In this document: positions 41,929-51,030 of the stretch, piece by piece
Layout: each line of letters opens with the position of its first letter
How positions within the stretch are numbered: position 1 is the first letter of the stretch
From: JBFMHP01 sp040752855
Lineage (GTDB): Bacteria > Pseudomonadota > Gammaproteobacteria > RBG-16-57-12
Length of the DNA: 64,000 nucleotides
NCBI GenBank assembly: GCA_040752855.1
Contig: JBFMHP010000021.1
Span: forward strand, 1-64,000
Reading direction: 5' to 3'
Program-made: the position numbers and the translations under genes
Notes under the pieces: model-generated
Databases searched by the model: none
Told to the model about the DNA's origin: nothing
The model's input: the letters and a program-made list of their open reading frames with translations, nothing else

Positions 41929-44900
41929 TTATAGCAGCACCCGCTCGATCCCGCCCTGTTTGGCCCGCTCGATGAAGCGCGATTGCCAGTTTTCACCCAG
42001 CAGCGTGTTGGCCAGTTCGACCACGATGTAATCGGTCTCCATGCCGGTGTCGTCGCTGTAGCGCGACAAGCCTTGCTGGCAGGCCGGGCAGGAGGTGAGC
42101 ATCTTCACGTTGCCCTTGCGCGCCACCGGCGCGCCGGTGAGTTGCTCGATGCCCTGGTGCAGCTCTTCCTGTTTACGGAAGCGCACCTGGGTGGCGATGT
42201 CGGGGCGTGAGACGGCGAAGGTGCCGGCCTCGCCGCAGCAGCGGTCGGAGAGCAGGACCTTTTGTCCCATCAAGGTGCTGGCCACCTGGGTCGGGTTGTA
42301 CTGCTTCATCGGCGTGTGGCAGGGGTCGTGATACAGGTATTGTACACCCTTCACGCCCTCGAGCTTCACGCCCTTTTCCATCAGATACTCGTGGATGTCG
42401 AGCAGGCGGCAGCCGGGGAAGATCTGCTCGAACTGGTATTTCATCAGCTGGTCCATGCAGGTGCCGCAGGAGACGATGACGGTCTTGATGTCCATGTAGT
42501 TGAGCGTGTTGGCCACGCGATGGAACAGCACCTGATTGGCGGTGGAGATGCTCTTGCCTTTGGCCTCATCGCCAGCGGAGGTCTGCGGATAGCCGCAGCA
42601 CAGATAGCCCGGCGGCAGAATGGTCTGGGCGCCGACCTCGTAGAGCATGGCCAGGGTGGCCAGTCCCACTTGGGAGAACAGGCGCTCCGAGCCGCAGCCG
42701 GGGAAATAGAACACCGCGTCGGATTCCTCGCTGACCTTGTGCGGGTCGCGCAGGATCGGCACGGTCTTCTCGTCTTCCAGGGCGAGCATGGCGCGGGTGG
42801 TCTGCATCGGCAGCTTGGCCGGCATCGGTTTTTTCACGAAGTTGATCACCTGGGCCTTGATCGGCATCTTGCCGGTGGTGGCGGCCGGGCGCTTCTCCTT
42901 GTTGAGGCGGAGCAGCGGCTTGGCCAGTTTGTAGCCGAGGCGTTGGGCCTTGTAGCCCCATTCGAGCAGTGTCTTGCGCATGATCTTGATCGTGGTCGGA
43001 TCGGTGACGTTGAGAAACGCCATCGAGGCGCGCGTGGTGAGGCTGCTGCGGCGCTGGTTCTGTTTCTTCAGGATGGTGCGCATGGTGATGCTGACATCGC
43101 CGAAGTCGATGTTCACCGGGCAGGGGGTGACGCACTTGTGGCAGACCGTGCAGTGATCGGCCACGTCGTTCATCTCATCGAAATGGCGCACCGAGATGCC
43201 GCGGCGGGTCTGCTCTTCGTAGAGCACCGCCTCGATGATCAGTCCCGTGGCCAGGATCTTGTTGCGCGGCGAATACAGCAGATTGGCGCGCGGCACATGG
43301 GTGTTGCACACCGGCTTGCACTTGCCGCAGCGCAGGCAGTCCTTGATCGCGTCGTTGAGTGCGCCGAGATCGCTCGCCTCGAGGATCAGCGCCTCTTGCT
43401 TGACCAGTTGTAGCGAGGGGGTGTAGGCGTTGTCCAGGCCCGAGCCGGGCAGTAGTTTGCCGCGGTTGAAATGGCCGTGCGGATCGATGGTCGATTTGTA
43501 GGTGGCGAACTCCTCGACCGATTTGCCGCTCAAGTACTGCATCTTGGTGATGCCGATGCCGTGCTCGCCGGAGATCACACCGCCGAGCGCGATGGCGAGA
43601 TCCATCACGCGGTCGACGATGCGGTCGGCCTCGCGCAGCATGTCGTAGTCGTTGGAGTACACCGGGATGTTGGTGTGCACGTTGCCGTCACCCGCGTGCA
43701 TATGCGTGGCGACGAATAGCCGGCGGCGGCGCTGCTCGGCGTGGATCTTGTCGAGGCGCTCGCGCAGCGCGGCCATCTCCTGGCCGCTGAAGATCTGTTT
43801 GAGCGGGCGTTCCACCGATTGGCGATAGGAGATGCGCAGGTCGCGGCGTTGCAGCAGGTGGAACAGCGTGTCGTTGGGTTGCAGCGCCGCCGTGGCCGGC
43901 TCATCGAGCAGCGCCAAATGCGCGGCGGCCGGCGCGTCGATCGACGCCAGGATCGCGTTCCAGGTGTTGCGCGTAGCGAGCAGGTGGTCGCGCGCGGCCT
44001 GTTTCTTGCCCTCCAGGATCGCCTCGTTCTCGGCGCTGAGCATTTGCGCGCCGCTCAGGCGCAGTTCCGGGATATCGCCGCTCAGGTAGTCGAATACCGC
44101 ATCGATCATCGCCAGCTTGTTGCGGGTGGAGTGTTCGATGTTGATGCGCTCGATGCCTTCATTGTATTCGGCCAGCCGGTCGAGCGGGATGACCACGTCT
44201 TCGTTGATCTTGAAGGCGTTGGTGTGCGCGGCGATCGCGGCGGTGCGGGTGCGGGCTTCCCAGAACTTGTAGCGCGCCTCGCGGCTGACCGCGATGAAGC
44301 CCTCGGCGTCGCGCTTGTTGGCCATGCGCACGATGGTCGAGGCGGCCGCGGCGACGCGGTCTTCGTCATCGCTCGCCACATCGATCAGCAGCACCATCTT
44401 GGGCAATTCTGGGCGCGGGGCCTTGGTGGAGTATTTCACCGCGCGCACGTAGCGTTCGTCGAGGTGCTCCATGCCGGCGAGCAGCACCTCGGGCAGGCTG
44501 TCGATGTAGTCCTTGGTCTCGACGATCGCCGGTACGGCGCGCGAGAGGTCGCTGCCAAAGAATTCCAGGCAGACGGTGCGCACATGCTTGGGCATCTTGT
44601 GCAGGACGAACACCGCCGAGGTGATCAGGCCGTCGCAGCCTTCCTTCTGGATGCCGGGCAGGCCGCCGAGAAATTTGTTGGTGACATCCTTGCCCAGGCC
44701 GCGTGCACGGAAGTCCTGCGCCGGGATCGTGAGGACGGTCGGCTCGCCCGCGCGGGTCTTGCCGTCGGCCTGATAACGGGTGATGCGGAATTCGGCGAAT
44801 TCCACGTCGTGGATCTTGCCGAGATTATGGTTGAGGCGTTCGACCTCCAGCCACTGGGCATCGGGTGTGACCATGCGCCAGGAGACGAGATTGTCCAGCG

Positions 44901-45780
44901 TGGTGCCCCACAGTACCGCCTTCTTGCCGCCGGCGTTCATGGCGATGTTGCCGCCGATGCAGGAGGCATCCTGCGAGGTGGGATCGACGGCGAAGGCGTA
45001 ACCGGCCGCCTCCGCCCGCTCGGAGACGCGCTTGGTGACCACGCCGGCGCCGGTGCGCACGGTGGGCACCGGCTGGGCCACGCCGTGGATGGTGCGCAGC
45101 TCGACCGCGCCGAGGCTGTCGAGCTTCTCGGTGTTGATCACCGCGCTGTGTTCATAAAGCGGGATCGCCCCGCCGGTATAGCCGGTGCCGCCGCCGCGCG
45201 GGATGATGGTCAGCCCCAGCTCGATGCAGGCGGCGACGATGGACGCCACCTCTTCTTCGGTGTCGGGCGAGATGACCACGAACGGGAATTCCACGCGCCA
45301 GTCGGTGGCGTCGGTCACGTGCGAGACCTTGGCCAGGCCGTCGAACTGGATGTTGTCCTTGCGCGTGAGGCGCGCGAGCTTTTTCAGCGCGACCTTGCGC
45401 AGAGTGTTCTGGCGCTGCAGCCAGTCCTCGAATTCATGTACCGCCTGGCGGGCGCGGTCGGTCAGTTCGATGGCGAGATCGTTGCCGCCGGCGCGGTTGA
45501 CGATCTGGTCGAGCCGGTGGTGCAGGGCATGCACCAGCGACTGCCAACGCTTGCGGTTTTCGATCAGGTCGTCCTGGATGAAGGGATTGCGCTTGATGAC
45601 CCACATGTCCCCCAGCACCTCGAACAGCATGCGGGCCGAGCGGCCGGTGCGGCGCCCCTCGCGCAGGGTGTTGAGCACCTCCCACATGTCCTGGCCGAGA
45701 AAGCGGATGACGATTTCCCGGTCGGAGAAGGAGGTGTAGTTGTACGGGATTTCCCGGATGCGTTGTGTGGTAGCGGTCAT
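41929..45780 (-). CDS. FAD/4Fe-4S fusion oxidoreductase (DUF3683, D-lactate dehydrogenase-like)
   Basis: 1283 residues. An N-terminal DUF3683 region (about 1-140), an FAD-binding PCMH domain (about 155-345; IPRGGGTGYTGGAIP), the FAD-oxidase C-terminal domain (about 350-780; HMHAGDGNVHTNIPVY, ISGEHGIGITK), a 2x4Fe-4S ferredoxin-type module (CLRCGKCKPVC and CTVCHKCVTPCPVN; about 830-910) and two CCG domains (FPGCGSERLF...CCGYPQ; DPCHTP...CCGEAG). This merges the parts of glycolate/lactate oxidase GlcD-GlcF in one chain. It probably oxidises a 2-hydroxy acid and feeds quinone. The substrate is unproven. Confidence 0.88.
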   Translation of the reverse strand: MTATTQRIREIPYNYTSFSDREIVIRFLGQDMWEVLNTLREGRRTGRSARMLFEVLGDMWVIKRNPFIQDDLIENRKRWQSLVHALHHRLDQIVNRAGGNDLAIELTDRARQAVHEFEDWLQRQNTLRKVALKKLARLTRKDNIQFDGLAKVSHVTDATDWRVEFPFVVISPDTEEEVASIVAACIELGLTIIPRGGGTGYTGGAIPLYEHSAVINTEKLDSLGAVELRTIHGVAQPVPTVRTGAGVVTKRVSERAEAAGYAFAVDPTSQDASCIGGNIAMNAGGKKAVLWGTTLDNLVSWRMVTPDAQWLEVERLNHNLGKIHDVEFAEFRITRYQADGKTRAGEPTVLTIPAQDFRARGLGKDVTNKFLGGLPGIQKEGCDGLITSAVFVLHKMPKHVRTVCLEFFGSDLSRAVPAIVETKDYIDSLPEVLLAGMEHLDERYVRAVKYSTKAPRPELPKMVLLIDVASDDEDRVAAAASTIVRMANKRDAEGFIAVSREARYKFWEARTRTAAIAAHTNAFKINEDVVIPLDRLAEYNEGIERINIEHSTRNKLAMIDAVFDYLSGDIPELRLSGAQMLSAENEAILEGKKQAARDHLLATRNTWNAILASIDAPAAAHLALLDEPATAALQPNDTLFHLLQRRDLRISYRQSVERPLKQIFSGQEMAALRERLDKIHAEQRRRRLFVATHMHAGDGNVHTNIPVYSNDYDMLREADRIVDRVMDLAIALGGVISGEHGIGITKMQYLSGKSVEEFATYKSTIDPHGHFNRGKLLPGSGLDNAYTPSLQLVKQEALILEASDLGALNDAIKDCLRCGKCKPVCNTHVPRANLLYSPRNKILATGLIIEAVLYEEQTRRGISVRHFDEMNDVADHCTVCHKCVTPCPVNIDFGDVSITMRTILKKQNQRRSSLTTRASMAFLNVTDPTTIKIMRKTLLEWGYKAQRLGYKLAKPLLRLNKEKRPAATTGKMPIKAQVINFVKKPMPAKLPMQTTRAMLALEDEKTVPILRDPHKVSEESDAVFYFPGCGSERLFSQVGLATLAMLYEVGAQTILPPGYLCCGYPQTSAGDEAKGKSISTANQVLFHRVANTLNYMDIKTVIVSCGTCMDQLMKYQFEQIFPGCRLLDIHEYLMEKGVKLEGVKGVQYLYHDPCHTPMKQYNPTQVASTLMGQKVLLSDRCCGEAGTFAVSRPDIATQVRFRKQEELHQGIEQLTGAPVARKGNVKMLTSCPACQQGLSRYSDDTGMETDYIVVELANTLLGENWQSRFIERAKQGGIERVLL

Positions 45781-45932
45781 TACTGCGCGGTGCTTAACAT
45801 CGGTTTTGAGAGGTAGGCCAGTTTAGCATATTGAGACCTGATTTAATGAAAATTGGGGGGCGGCCGATAAAGGCCTTACCGGTAACAAGAATTGATTAAT
45901 AACACATGATTCGCAAGGAAAAGTAGAGTCGC

Positions 45933-47000
45933 ATGTCCACCACGCAAGTCGTTGTCGATCTTGACACCCTCAAGGGTCTGGAACCGATCGCATCACTCTC
46001 GCACGCGCGCATCGAGGAGTTGGCGAAAAAGACCATCGTCGAAGGTTACGCCCCGGGCACGGCGCTGTTCAGCGAGGGGGAGTACGACCGTTGCCTGGTC
46101 TATCTGCTCGATGGCGAGATCGAATTGCGTTCCGAGCTCAAGCCCGAGCCGCTCTATATCACCGCCGGCATGCCCGAGTCGTGGCGGCCGCTCGCCAATC
46201 GCCAGCCGCGGCAGATGACCGCCACGGCGGTGGGCTACGTGGAGGTGATCCGCATCGATATCGACGAATTCGATCGCCTGCTCGCCTGGGACCAGATGGC
46301 CGCCTCCGACGACGGACAAGACAGCCAAGCCAAGCGCAGCGCGCAGAACGCCGCCGGCAAGATGACACAATCGGCCACCTTCGCCAATCTGCCCGCGGCC
46401 AACATCGAAGCGCTGTTCCGCCGCATGGAAACCCTCGCGGTGAAAACCGGCGATGTGATCATCCGTCAGGGTGATCCCGGTGACTATTATTACATCCTGG
46501 ATCGGGGGCAGGTTCGCGTCACGCGCCAGATGGAACCGAATGGCCCGGTGATCGAGTTGGCCGTGCTGGGTACCGGCGCCAGTTTCGGTGAAGAGGCATT
46601 GATCTCGGACAATCCGCGTAACGCCTCGATCACGATGCTGGAAGACGGCCAGGTGCGTCGTCTGGCAAAGAAGGATTTCATCGAGCTGCTCAAGGAGCCC
46701 ATGCTCGACTGGGTGGAGCTGGGCGAGGCCGTCGAGGCGCTGGAGAACGACGCCCAATTTCTCGACGTGCGCGTGGCCAGCGAGTTCCAGCAAGGCCACC
46801 TGCCGAGCGCGATCGATATTCCGTTATTCGAACTGCGCCAGCGCATCGGCGAGCTGGATGGGAACGTGAAGTATATCTGCTATTGCAGCACCGGCCGGCG
46901 CAGCTCCGCCGCCGCCTTCCTCCTGGCGCAAAACGGCCTCAAGGCCGCGGTGTTGAAGGGCGGCATCGACGCCGTGCCGCCGTCATTCGTCATCCGCTGA
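45933..47000 (+). CDS. Tandem cyclic-nucleotide-binding domains fused to rhodanese
   Basis: 355 residues. The first cNMP-fold domain (about 15-120) is poorly conserved. The second (about 145-255) has the phosphate-binding cassette sequence GASFGEEALISDNPRNASI. A rhodanese domain (about 265-350) ends the protein, with the active-site loop CYCSTGRRSSAAA containing Cys. It is soluble and could link second-messenger or redox signals to sulfur transfer. The 3' end overlaps the convergent yqaA gene by 11 bp. Confidence 0.85.
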   Translation: MSTTQVVVDLDTLKGLEPIASLSHARIEELAKKTIVEGYAPGTALFSEGEYDRCLVYLLDGEIELRSELKPEPLYITAGMPESWRPLANRQPRQMTATAVGYVEVIRIDIDEFDRLLAWDQMAASDDGQDSQAKRSAQNAAGKMTQSATFANLPAANIEALFRRMETLAVKTGDVIIRQGDPGDYYYILDRGQVRVTRQMEPNGPVIELAVLGTGASFGEEALISDNPRNASITMLEDGQVRRLAKKDFIELLKEPMLDWVELGEAVEALENDAQFLDVRVASEFQQGHLPSAIDIPLFELRQRIGELDGNVKYICYCSTGRRSSAAAFLLAQNGLKAAVLKGGIDAVPPSFVIR

Positions 47001-47430
47001 GGCCGTTTACCGAAAGAATAATTACCGCGTAACGCGCCGTTTTTCCCGCCGCGATGAACAACAGCGTGCGCCCGAGTGGCGTACGCGCCACTCCCGCCGC
47101 CAGGCACAAGGCATCGCCAATCACCGGCAACCACGACAATAACAACACTGGACTGCCCCAGCGCCGGATTTGTGCCAGTGCGCGCTGATGCTTGTTCGGC
47201 AAACCCTCCTGCTTGAGCAGATTCTTCGCAATCAACACCCCGATCAGCCAGGTGCTCATCGCCCCCAGCGTGTTGCCCAGCGCCGCCACCCACAGCAATT
47301 GCCACGGCGAATGCGCGCCCTGATGTACCAGCAATGCAAGCACTATCTCCGAGCCGCCGGGCAGCAGGGTGGAGGAGAGCAAGGCGCTGAGGAACAATCC
47401 CCACAGGCTGGTGTCGGCATCGATCGTCAT
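46990..47430 (-). CDS. yqaA: YqaA family membrane protein (DedA/VTT-like)
   Basis: 146 residues from ATG 47430, with four TM helices. SSTLLPGGSEIVLALLVHQG and GNTLGAMSTWLIG are the family signatures, and RWGSPVLLLSWLPVIGDALCLAAGVAR follows. Related VTT-domain proteins act in lipid-carrier or membrane homeostasis. Function here is not established. Confidence 0.9.
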   Translation of the reverse strand: MTIDADTSLWGLFLSALLSSTLLPGGSEIVLALLVHQGAHSPWQLLWVAALGNTLGAMSTWLIGVLIAKNLLKQEGLPNKHQRALAQIRRWGSPVLLLSWLPVIGDALCLAAGVARTPLGRTLLFIAAGKTARYAVIILSVNGLSG

Positions 47431-47500
47431 GGGCCGCAAGATTGGTGTGTTATAGTGAGGGCCGAATAATCACTGCCGATTCGGCATCAAAACCCGCTGG

Positions 47501-47604
47501 CTCCCTCCCCCTTGACGGGGGAGGGCTGGGGCGGGGGTGATAAAGGTGTGGCTCATCCACGCATGCACCCCCATCCCAACCTTCCCCCGACAAGGGGGAA
47601 GGAG
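47501..47604. repeat. Two facing GC-rich palindromic repeats
   Basis: 47501-47539 (CCTCCCCCTTGACGGGGGAGG core) and 47567-47604 (CTTCCCCCGACAAGGGGGAAG core) belong to the same family as 5052-5161. They sit between yqaA and hemJ. Confidence 0.65.
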
Positions 47605-47651
47605 TCAAGGCGTCGAGTCATAACCAAAAAAACCAGAAAGGGGGAGTTTAC

Positions 47652-48080
47652 ATGCTTTGGGTGAAGTCGTTGCACATCATCTTCATGGTGACCTGGTTCG
47701 CGGGGCTGTTCTATCTGCCGCGCCTGTATGTCTATCACGCCATGGCCGAGGACCAAGTCAGCAAGGATCGCTTCAAGATCATGGAGCGCAAGCTGTTCTA
47801 CGGCATCATGACGCCGGGCTTCATCCTCACCGCCGTGTTCGGCTTCTGGGTGATGTGGGGCTATCAGGATCAATTCGTCGCCGGGGGCTGGCTGCACATC
47901 AAGTTGCTGTGCGTGGCGCTGCTGGTGGTCTACCACATCCTGTGCGGCAAATACCTCATCGATTTCAAGCATGACCGCAACACCAAGAGCCACGTGTTCT
48001 ACCGCTGGTTCAATGAATTTCCGGTGATCCTGTTGTTCGTCATTATCTTTCTGGTGGAGCTCAAGCCCTTGAGCGCATAA
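47652..48080 (+). CDS. hemJ: Protoporphyrinogen oxidase HemJ
   Basis: 142 residues with four TM helices. HemJ oxidises protoporphyrinogen IX in the inner membrane, the penultimate heme step in bacteria without HemG/HemY. Conserved residues are visible: the N-terminal His and Trp in KSLHIIFMVTWFAGLFYLPRLYVYH, and the C-terminal RWFNEFPVILL. GGGGGAG precedes the ATG. Confidence 0.92.
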   Translation: MLWVKSLHIIFMVTWFAGLFYLPRLYVYHAMAEDQVSKDRFKIMERKLFYGIMTPGFILTAVFGFWVMWGYQDQFVAGGWLHIKLLCVALLVVYHILCGKYLIDFKHDRNTKSHVFYRWFNEFPVILLFVIIFLVELKPLSA

Positions 48081-48109
48081 TGGCCTGAACTACTCCCGAG
48101 GATATCGCG

Positions 48110-48940
48110 ATGGAACAAACCCTACCCTTGCCCACGGTGATGGTCTTCGCCGGCAACGACCCCAGCGGCGGCGCCGGCATCAGCGCCGACATCGAAACCA
48201 TCGTCTCGATGGGCGGTCATGTGCTGCCGGTGATCACGTCGCTGACGGTGCAGGATACGCAGAACGTCAAGCGTTTCGAGCCGGTCGACGCCGGTTTGCT
48301 GATCGAACAGGCGCGCGCGGTGCTGGAGGATATCCCGGTCTCGGCCTTCAAGATCGGCATGCTCGGCAGCGTGGAGATTGTCGAGGCGGTACATTCCATT
48401 CTGGTCGATTACCCGGATTGCCCGGTCGTGCTCGATCCGGTGCTGCGCGCCGGCGGCGGCACTGATCTGGCCGACGAGGAGCTGATCGACGCCATGATCG
48501 AACTGCTGTTCCCGCTGACCACGGTGCTCACGCCCAACAGCCAGGAGGCGCGCCAGCTGGCGCACGAGGCGGATACCTTGGATGCCTGCGCCCACGAGCT
48601 GCTCGACATGGGTTGCGAGTACGTGCTGATCACCGGCACCCACGAAAACACCCCGCATGTCATCAACTCACTTTACGCCAATCATCGCCTGCTCGAGAGC
48701 TTCACCTGGGAGCGCCTGCCCGAGGTCTACCATGGCTCCGGCTGCACGCTCTCATCGGCCATCGCCGGATTGCTCGGTCATGGCCTGGACCCGTTTACCG
48801 CCGTGCACGAGGCGCAGGAGTACGTCTGGGAGGCGCTCAACAACGGCTATCGTCTCGGCATGGGCCAGTTGCTGCCCAACCGCTTGTTCTGGGCGCGCGG
48901 CGAGACCGAGGATGTCGGCGAGGATGAAGGCAGCGTCTAA
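48110..48940 (+). CDS. thiD: Hydroxymethylpyrimidine/phosphomethylpyrimidine kinase
   Basis: 276 residues, ribokinase fold. It phosphorylates HMP and HMP-P for thiamine synthesis. FAGNDPSGGAGISADI at the N-terminus, VVLDPVLRAGGGTDL, LTPNSQEARQL and the catalytic GSGCTLSSAIAG near residue 208 are typical. thiE starts at the next base, so the two are coupled. No TPP riboswitch was seen upstream. Confidence 0.93.
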   Translation: MEQTLPLPTVMVFAGNDPSGGAGISADIETIVSMGGHVLPVITSLTVQDTQNVKRFEPVDAGLLIEQARAVLEDIPVSAFKIGMLGSVEIVEAVHSILVDYPDCPVVLDPVLRAGGGTDLADEELIDAMIELLFPLTTVLTPNSQEARQLAHEADTLDACAHELLDMGCEYVLITGTHENTPHVINSLYANHRLLESFTWERLPEVYHGSGCTLSSAIAGLLGHGLDPFTAVHEAQEYVWEALNNGYRLGMGQLLPNRLFWARGETEDVGEDEGSV

Positions 48941-49579
48941 ATGACCATTCTGCGCGGCCTGTATGTCATCACCGACCGTGAATTGCTCGCGAACCGGCTG
49001 ATCGAGGCGGTGGAGGAGGCGCTGCGGGGCGGGGCGCGCATCGTCCAGTATCGCGACAAGGGCGCGGATCAGGCGCGGCGCGAACATGAGGCCAAGGCCT
49101 TGCTGGCGTTGTGCCGGCGCTACCATGTGTCGCTGCTGATCAATGATGATGTCGACCTGGCCCAGAGGGTGGGGGCCGACGGCGTGCATCTCGGCCAGGA
49201 GGACCTCGCCTTGACGGAGGCGCGCGCCCGGCTGGGTGAACAGGCCATGATTGGGGTATCCTGCTACAATCGCTTGGATCTGGCACAGGCGGCCCAAGAG
49301 GCGGGGGCGGATTACGTGGCCTTCGGCCGGTTCTTCTCCTCGCAGACCAAGCCGAATGCCGTGCAGGCATCATTGGATCTGTTACGCCAAGCCAAGCGGG
49401 AACTGCGTATACCCGTGGCGGCCATCGGGGGGGTGACGCCGGAAAACGGCCGGTCACTGGTCGAGGCCGGGGCGGATATGCTGGCGGTGATCCACGGTGT
49501 GTTCGGTCCGGCGAACATAGAGGCAACAGCCGCCCGTTACGCGGCCTTGTTTGGAATCCGAAAAAAACCAGATGAGTAG
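48941..49579 (+). CDS. thiE: Thiamine-phosphate synthase
   Basis: 212 residues, TIM barrel. It couples HMP-PP with thiazole phosphate. LYVITDRELL, VQYRDKGAD, LLINDDVDLAQRVGADGVHLGQEDL, SCYN, YVAFGRFFSSQTKPNA and PVAAIGGVTPENG are diagnostic. The gene begins immediately after thiD. Confidence 0.94.
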   Translation: MTILRGLYVITDRELLANRLIEAVEEALRGGARIVQYRDKGADQARREHEAKALLALCRRYHVSLLINDDVDLAQRVGADGVHLGQEDLALTEARARLGEQAMIGVSCYNRLDLAQAAQEAGADYVAFGRFFSSQTKPNAVQASLDLLRQAKRELRIPVAAIGGVTPENGRSLVEAGADMLAVIHGVFGPANIEATAARYAALFGIRKKPDE

Positions 49580-49645
49580 GCCGGCATAAGCGTTAGCGTT
49601 GCCGGCAACCGATGCCGGGAACGGCTGCGCCTTATCCCGGCCTAC
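49577..49645. repeat. BIME-like REP pair, copy 1
   Basis: The 40 bp at 49606-49645 recur without a mismatch, inverted, at 54635-54674. A second, related hairpin (GCCGGCATAAGCG...TTGCCGGC) precedes it. The GGATAAGGCG-type core resembles enterobacterial REP sequences. Confidence 0.8.
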
Positions 49646-49729
49646 GCTCATTTAGAAATACAGGCTGGGTGCAGCGCAGCGCAACCCAACATCGATCAAA
49701 GCAATAACGAAGTGACAAAGGAAACAACC

Positions 49730-51010
49730 ATGACGCGATCTCACGATCTGTTTATCCAGGCCCAGAAACACATTCCGGGGGGAGTGAATTCACCGGTGCG
49801 CGCCTTCCGCGGCGTGGGCGGCGATCCGGTGTTCTTCAAGAAGGGCGAAGGGGCCTATGTCATCGACGAGGATGACAAACGCTATATCGACTATGTCGGT
49901 TCCTGGGGCCCGATGATCGTGGGTCATGCCCATCCCAAGGTGCTCGATGCCGTGCGCGAGACCATCGCCAACGGCCTGGGCTTCGGCGCGCCGACGCGCA
50001 TCGAAACCGTGATGGCCGACCGCGTCTGCGAACTGGTGCCCTCCTGCGAGATGGTGCGCATGGTCAGCTCCGGCACCGAGGCGACCATGAGCGCGATCCG
50101 CCTGGCACGCGGCTACACCGGGCGCGACAAGATCGTCAAATTCGAGGGCTGCTATCACGGCCACTCCGACTCGCTGCTGGTCAAGGCCGGTTCCGGCATG
50201 CTGACCCTGGGTGTGCCGACCTCGCCCGGCGTGCCCGCGGCATTAGCCGAGCACACCATCACGCTCAACTACAACGACATCAATTCGGTCAAAGAGGCCT
50301 TTGCGCACGTCGGCCAGCAGATCGCCTGCATCATCGTCGAGCCGGTGGCCGGCAATATGAACTGCATCCCGCCGGTGCCCGGCTTCCTGGAAGGCCTGCG
50401 TTCGATTTGCGATGAATACGGCGCGGTGCTGATCTTCGACGAGGTGATGACCGGCTTTCGCGTCGCACGCGGCGGCGCGCAGGAGTACTACAAGGTGAAG
50501 CCCGACCTCACCACCCTGGGCAAGGTCATCGGTGGCGGTCTGCCGGTCGGCGCCTTCGGCGGCAAGAAAGAAATCATGGCGAAGATCGCCCCGCTCGGTC
50601 CGGTGTATCAGGCCGGCACGCTCTCCGGCAATCCGGTGTCGATGGCCGCGGGTCTGGCCTCGATGGAGATCCTCTCTCAGCCCGGCTTCCACGCCAACCT
50701 CGACCGACTGGCGAAGAACTTCATGAACGGTCTGAAGGAGCGCGCCAAGGCCGCGAAGATACCGCTCACCACCAATCAGGTCGGCGGCATGTTCGGCTTC
50801 TTCTTCACCGAAGAAAAACAGGTCAACACCTATTATCAAGTGACCCAGTGTCATCTCGAACGCTTCAAGCTGTTCTATCACGAGATGCTCAACGAAGGTG
50901 TGTATCTCGCGCCCTCGGCCTTCGAGGCCGGCTTTGTCTCCAGCGCCCACACCGACGCCGAGATCAATGCGACGCTGGATGCGGCTGAGCGCGTGTTTGC
51001 GAGGCTTTAA
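49730..51010 (+). CDS. hemL: Glutamate-1-semialdehyde 2,1-aminomutase
   Basis: 426 residues from ATG 49730, the same length as in E. coli and preceded by AAAGGAAA. It is PLP-dependent and converts glutamate-1-semialdehyde to 5-aminolevulinate in the C5 heme pathway. PGGVNSPVRAF, SSGTEATMSAIRLARGYTGRDKIVKFEGCYHGHSD, IFDEVMTGFRV and the PLP lysine in TLGKVIGGGLPVGAFGG are present. Confidence 0.96.
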   Translation: MTRSHDLFIQAQKHIPGGVNSPVRAFRGVGGDPVFFKKGEGAYVIDEDDKRYIDYVGSWGPMIVGHAHPKVLDAVRETIANGLGFGAPTRIETVMADRVCELVPSCEMVRMVSSGTEATMSAIRLARGYTGRDKIVKFEGCYHGHSDSLLVKAGSGMLTLGVPTSPGVPAALAEHTITLNYNDINSVKEAFAHVGQQIACIIVEPVAGNMNCIPPVPGFLEGLRSICDEYGAVLIFDEVMTGFRVARGGAQEYYKVKPDLTTLGKVIGGGLPVGAFGGKKEIMAKIAPLGPVYQAGTLSGNPVSMAAGLASMEILSQPGFHANLDRLAKNFMNGLKERAKAAKIPLTTNQVGGMFGFFFTEEKQVNTYYQVTQCHLERFKLFYHEMLNEGVYLAPSAFEAGFVSSAHTDAEINATLDAAERVFARL

Positions 51011-51030
51011 CACTGGTGAGAGGAATCACA

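Noticed and set aside
43741..45816. 691-residue open frame on the plus strand opposite the FAD/Fe-S oxidoreductase gene
   Set aside because: It is a high-GC antisense shadow: the minus strand encodes a complete recognisable enzyme, and the plus frame has no known domain or ribosome site.
48081..48109. TPP riboswitch upstream of thiD
   Set aside because: Only 29 bp separate hemJ and thiD, too short for a thi-box, and no such motif is present.
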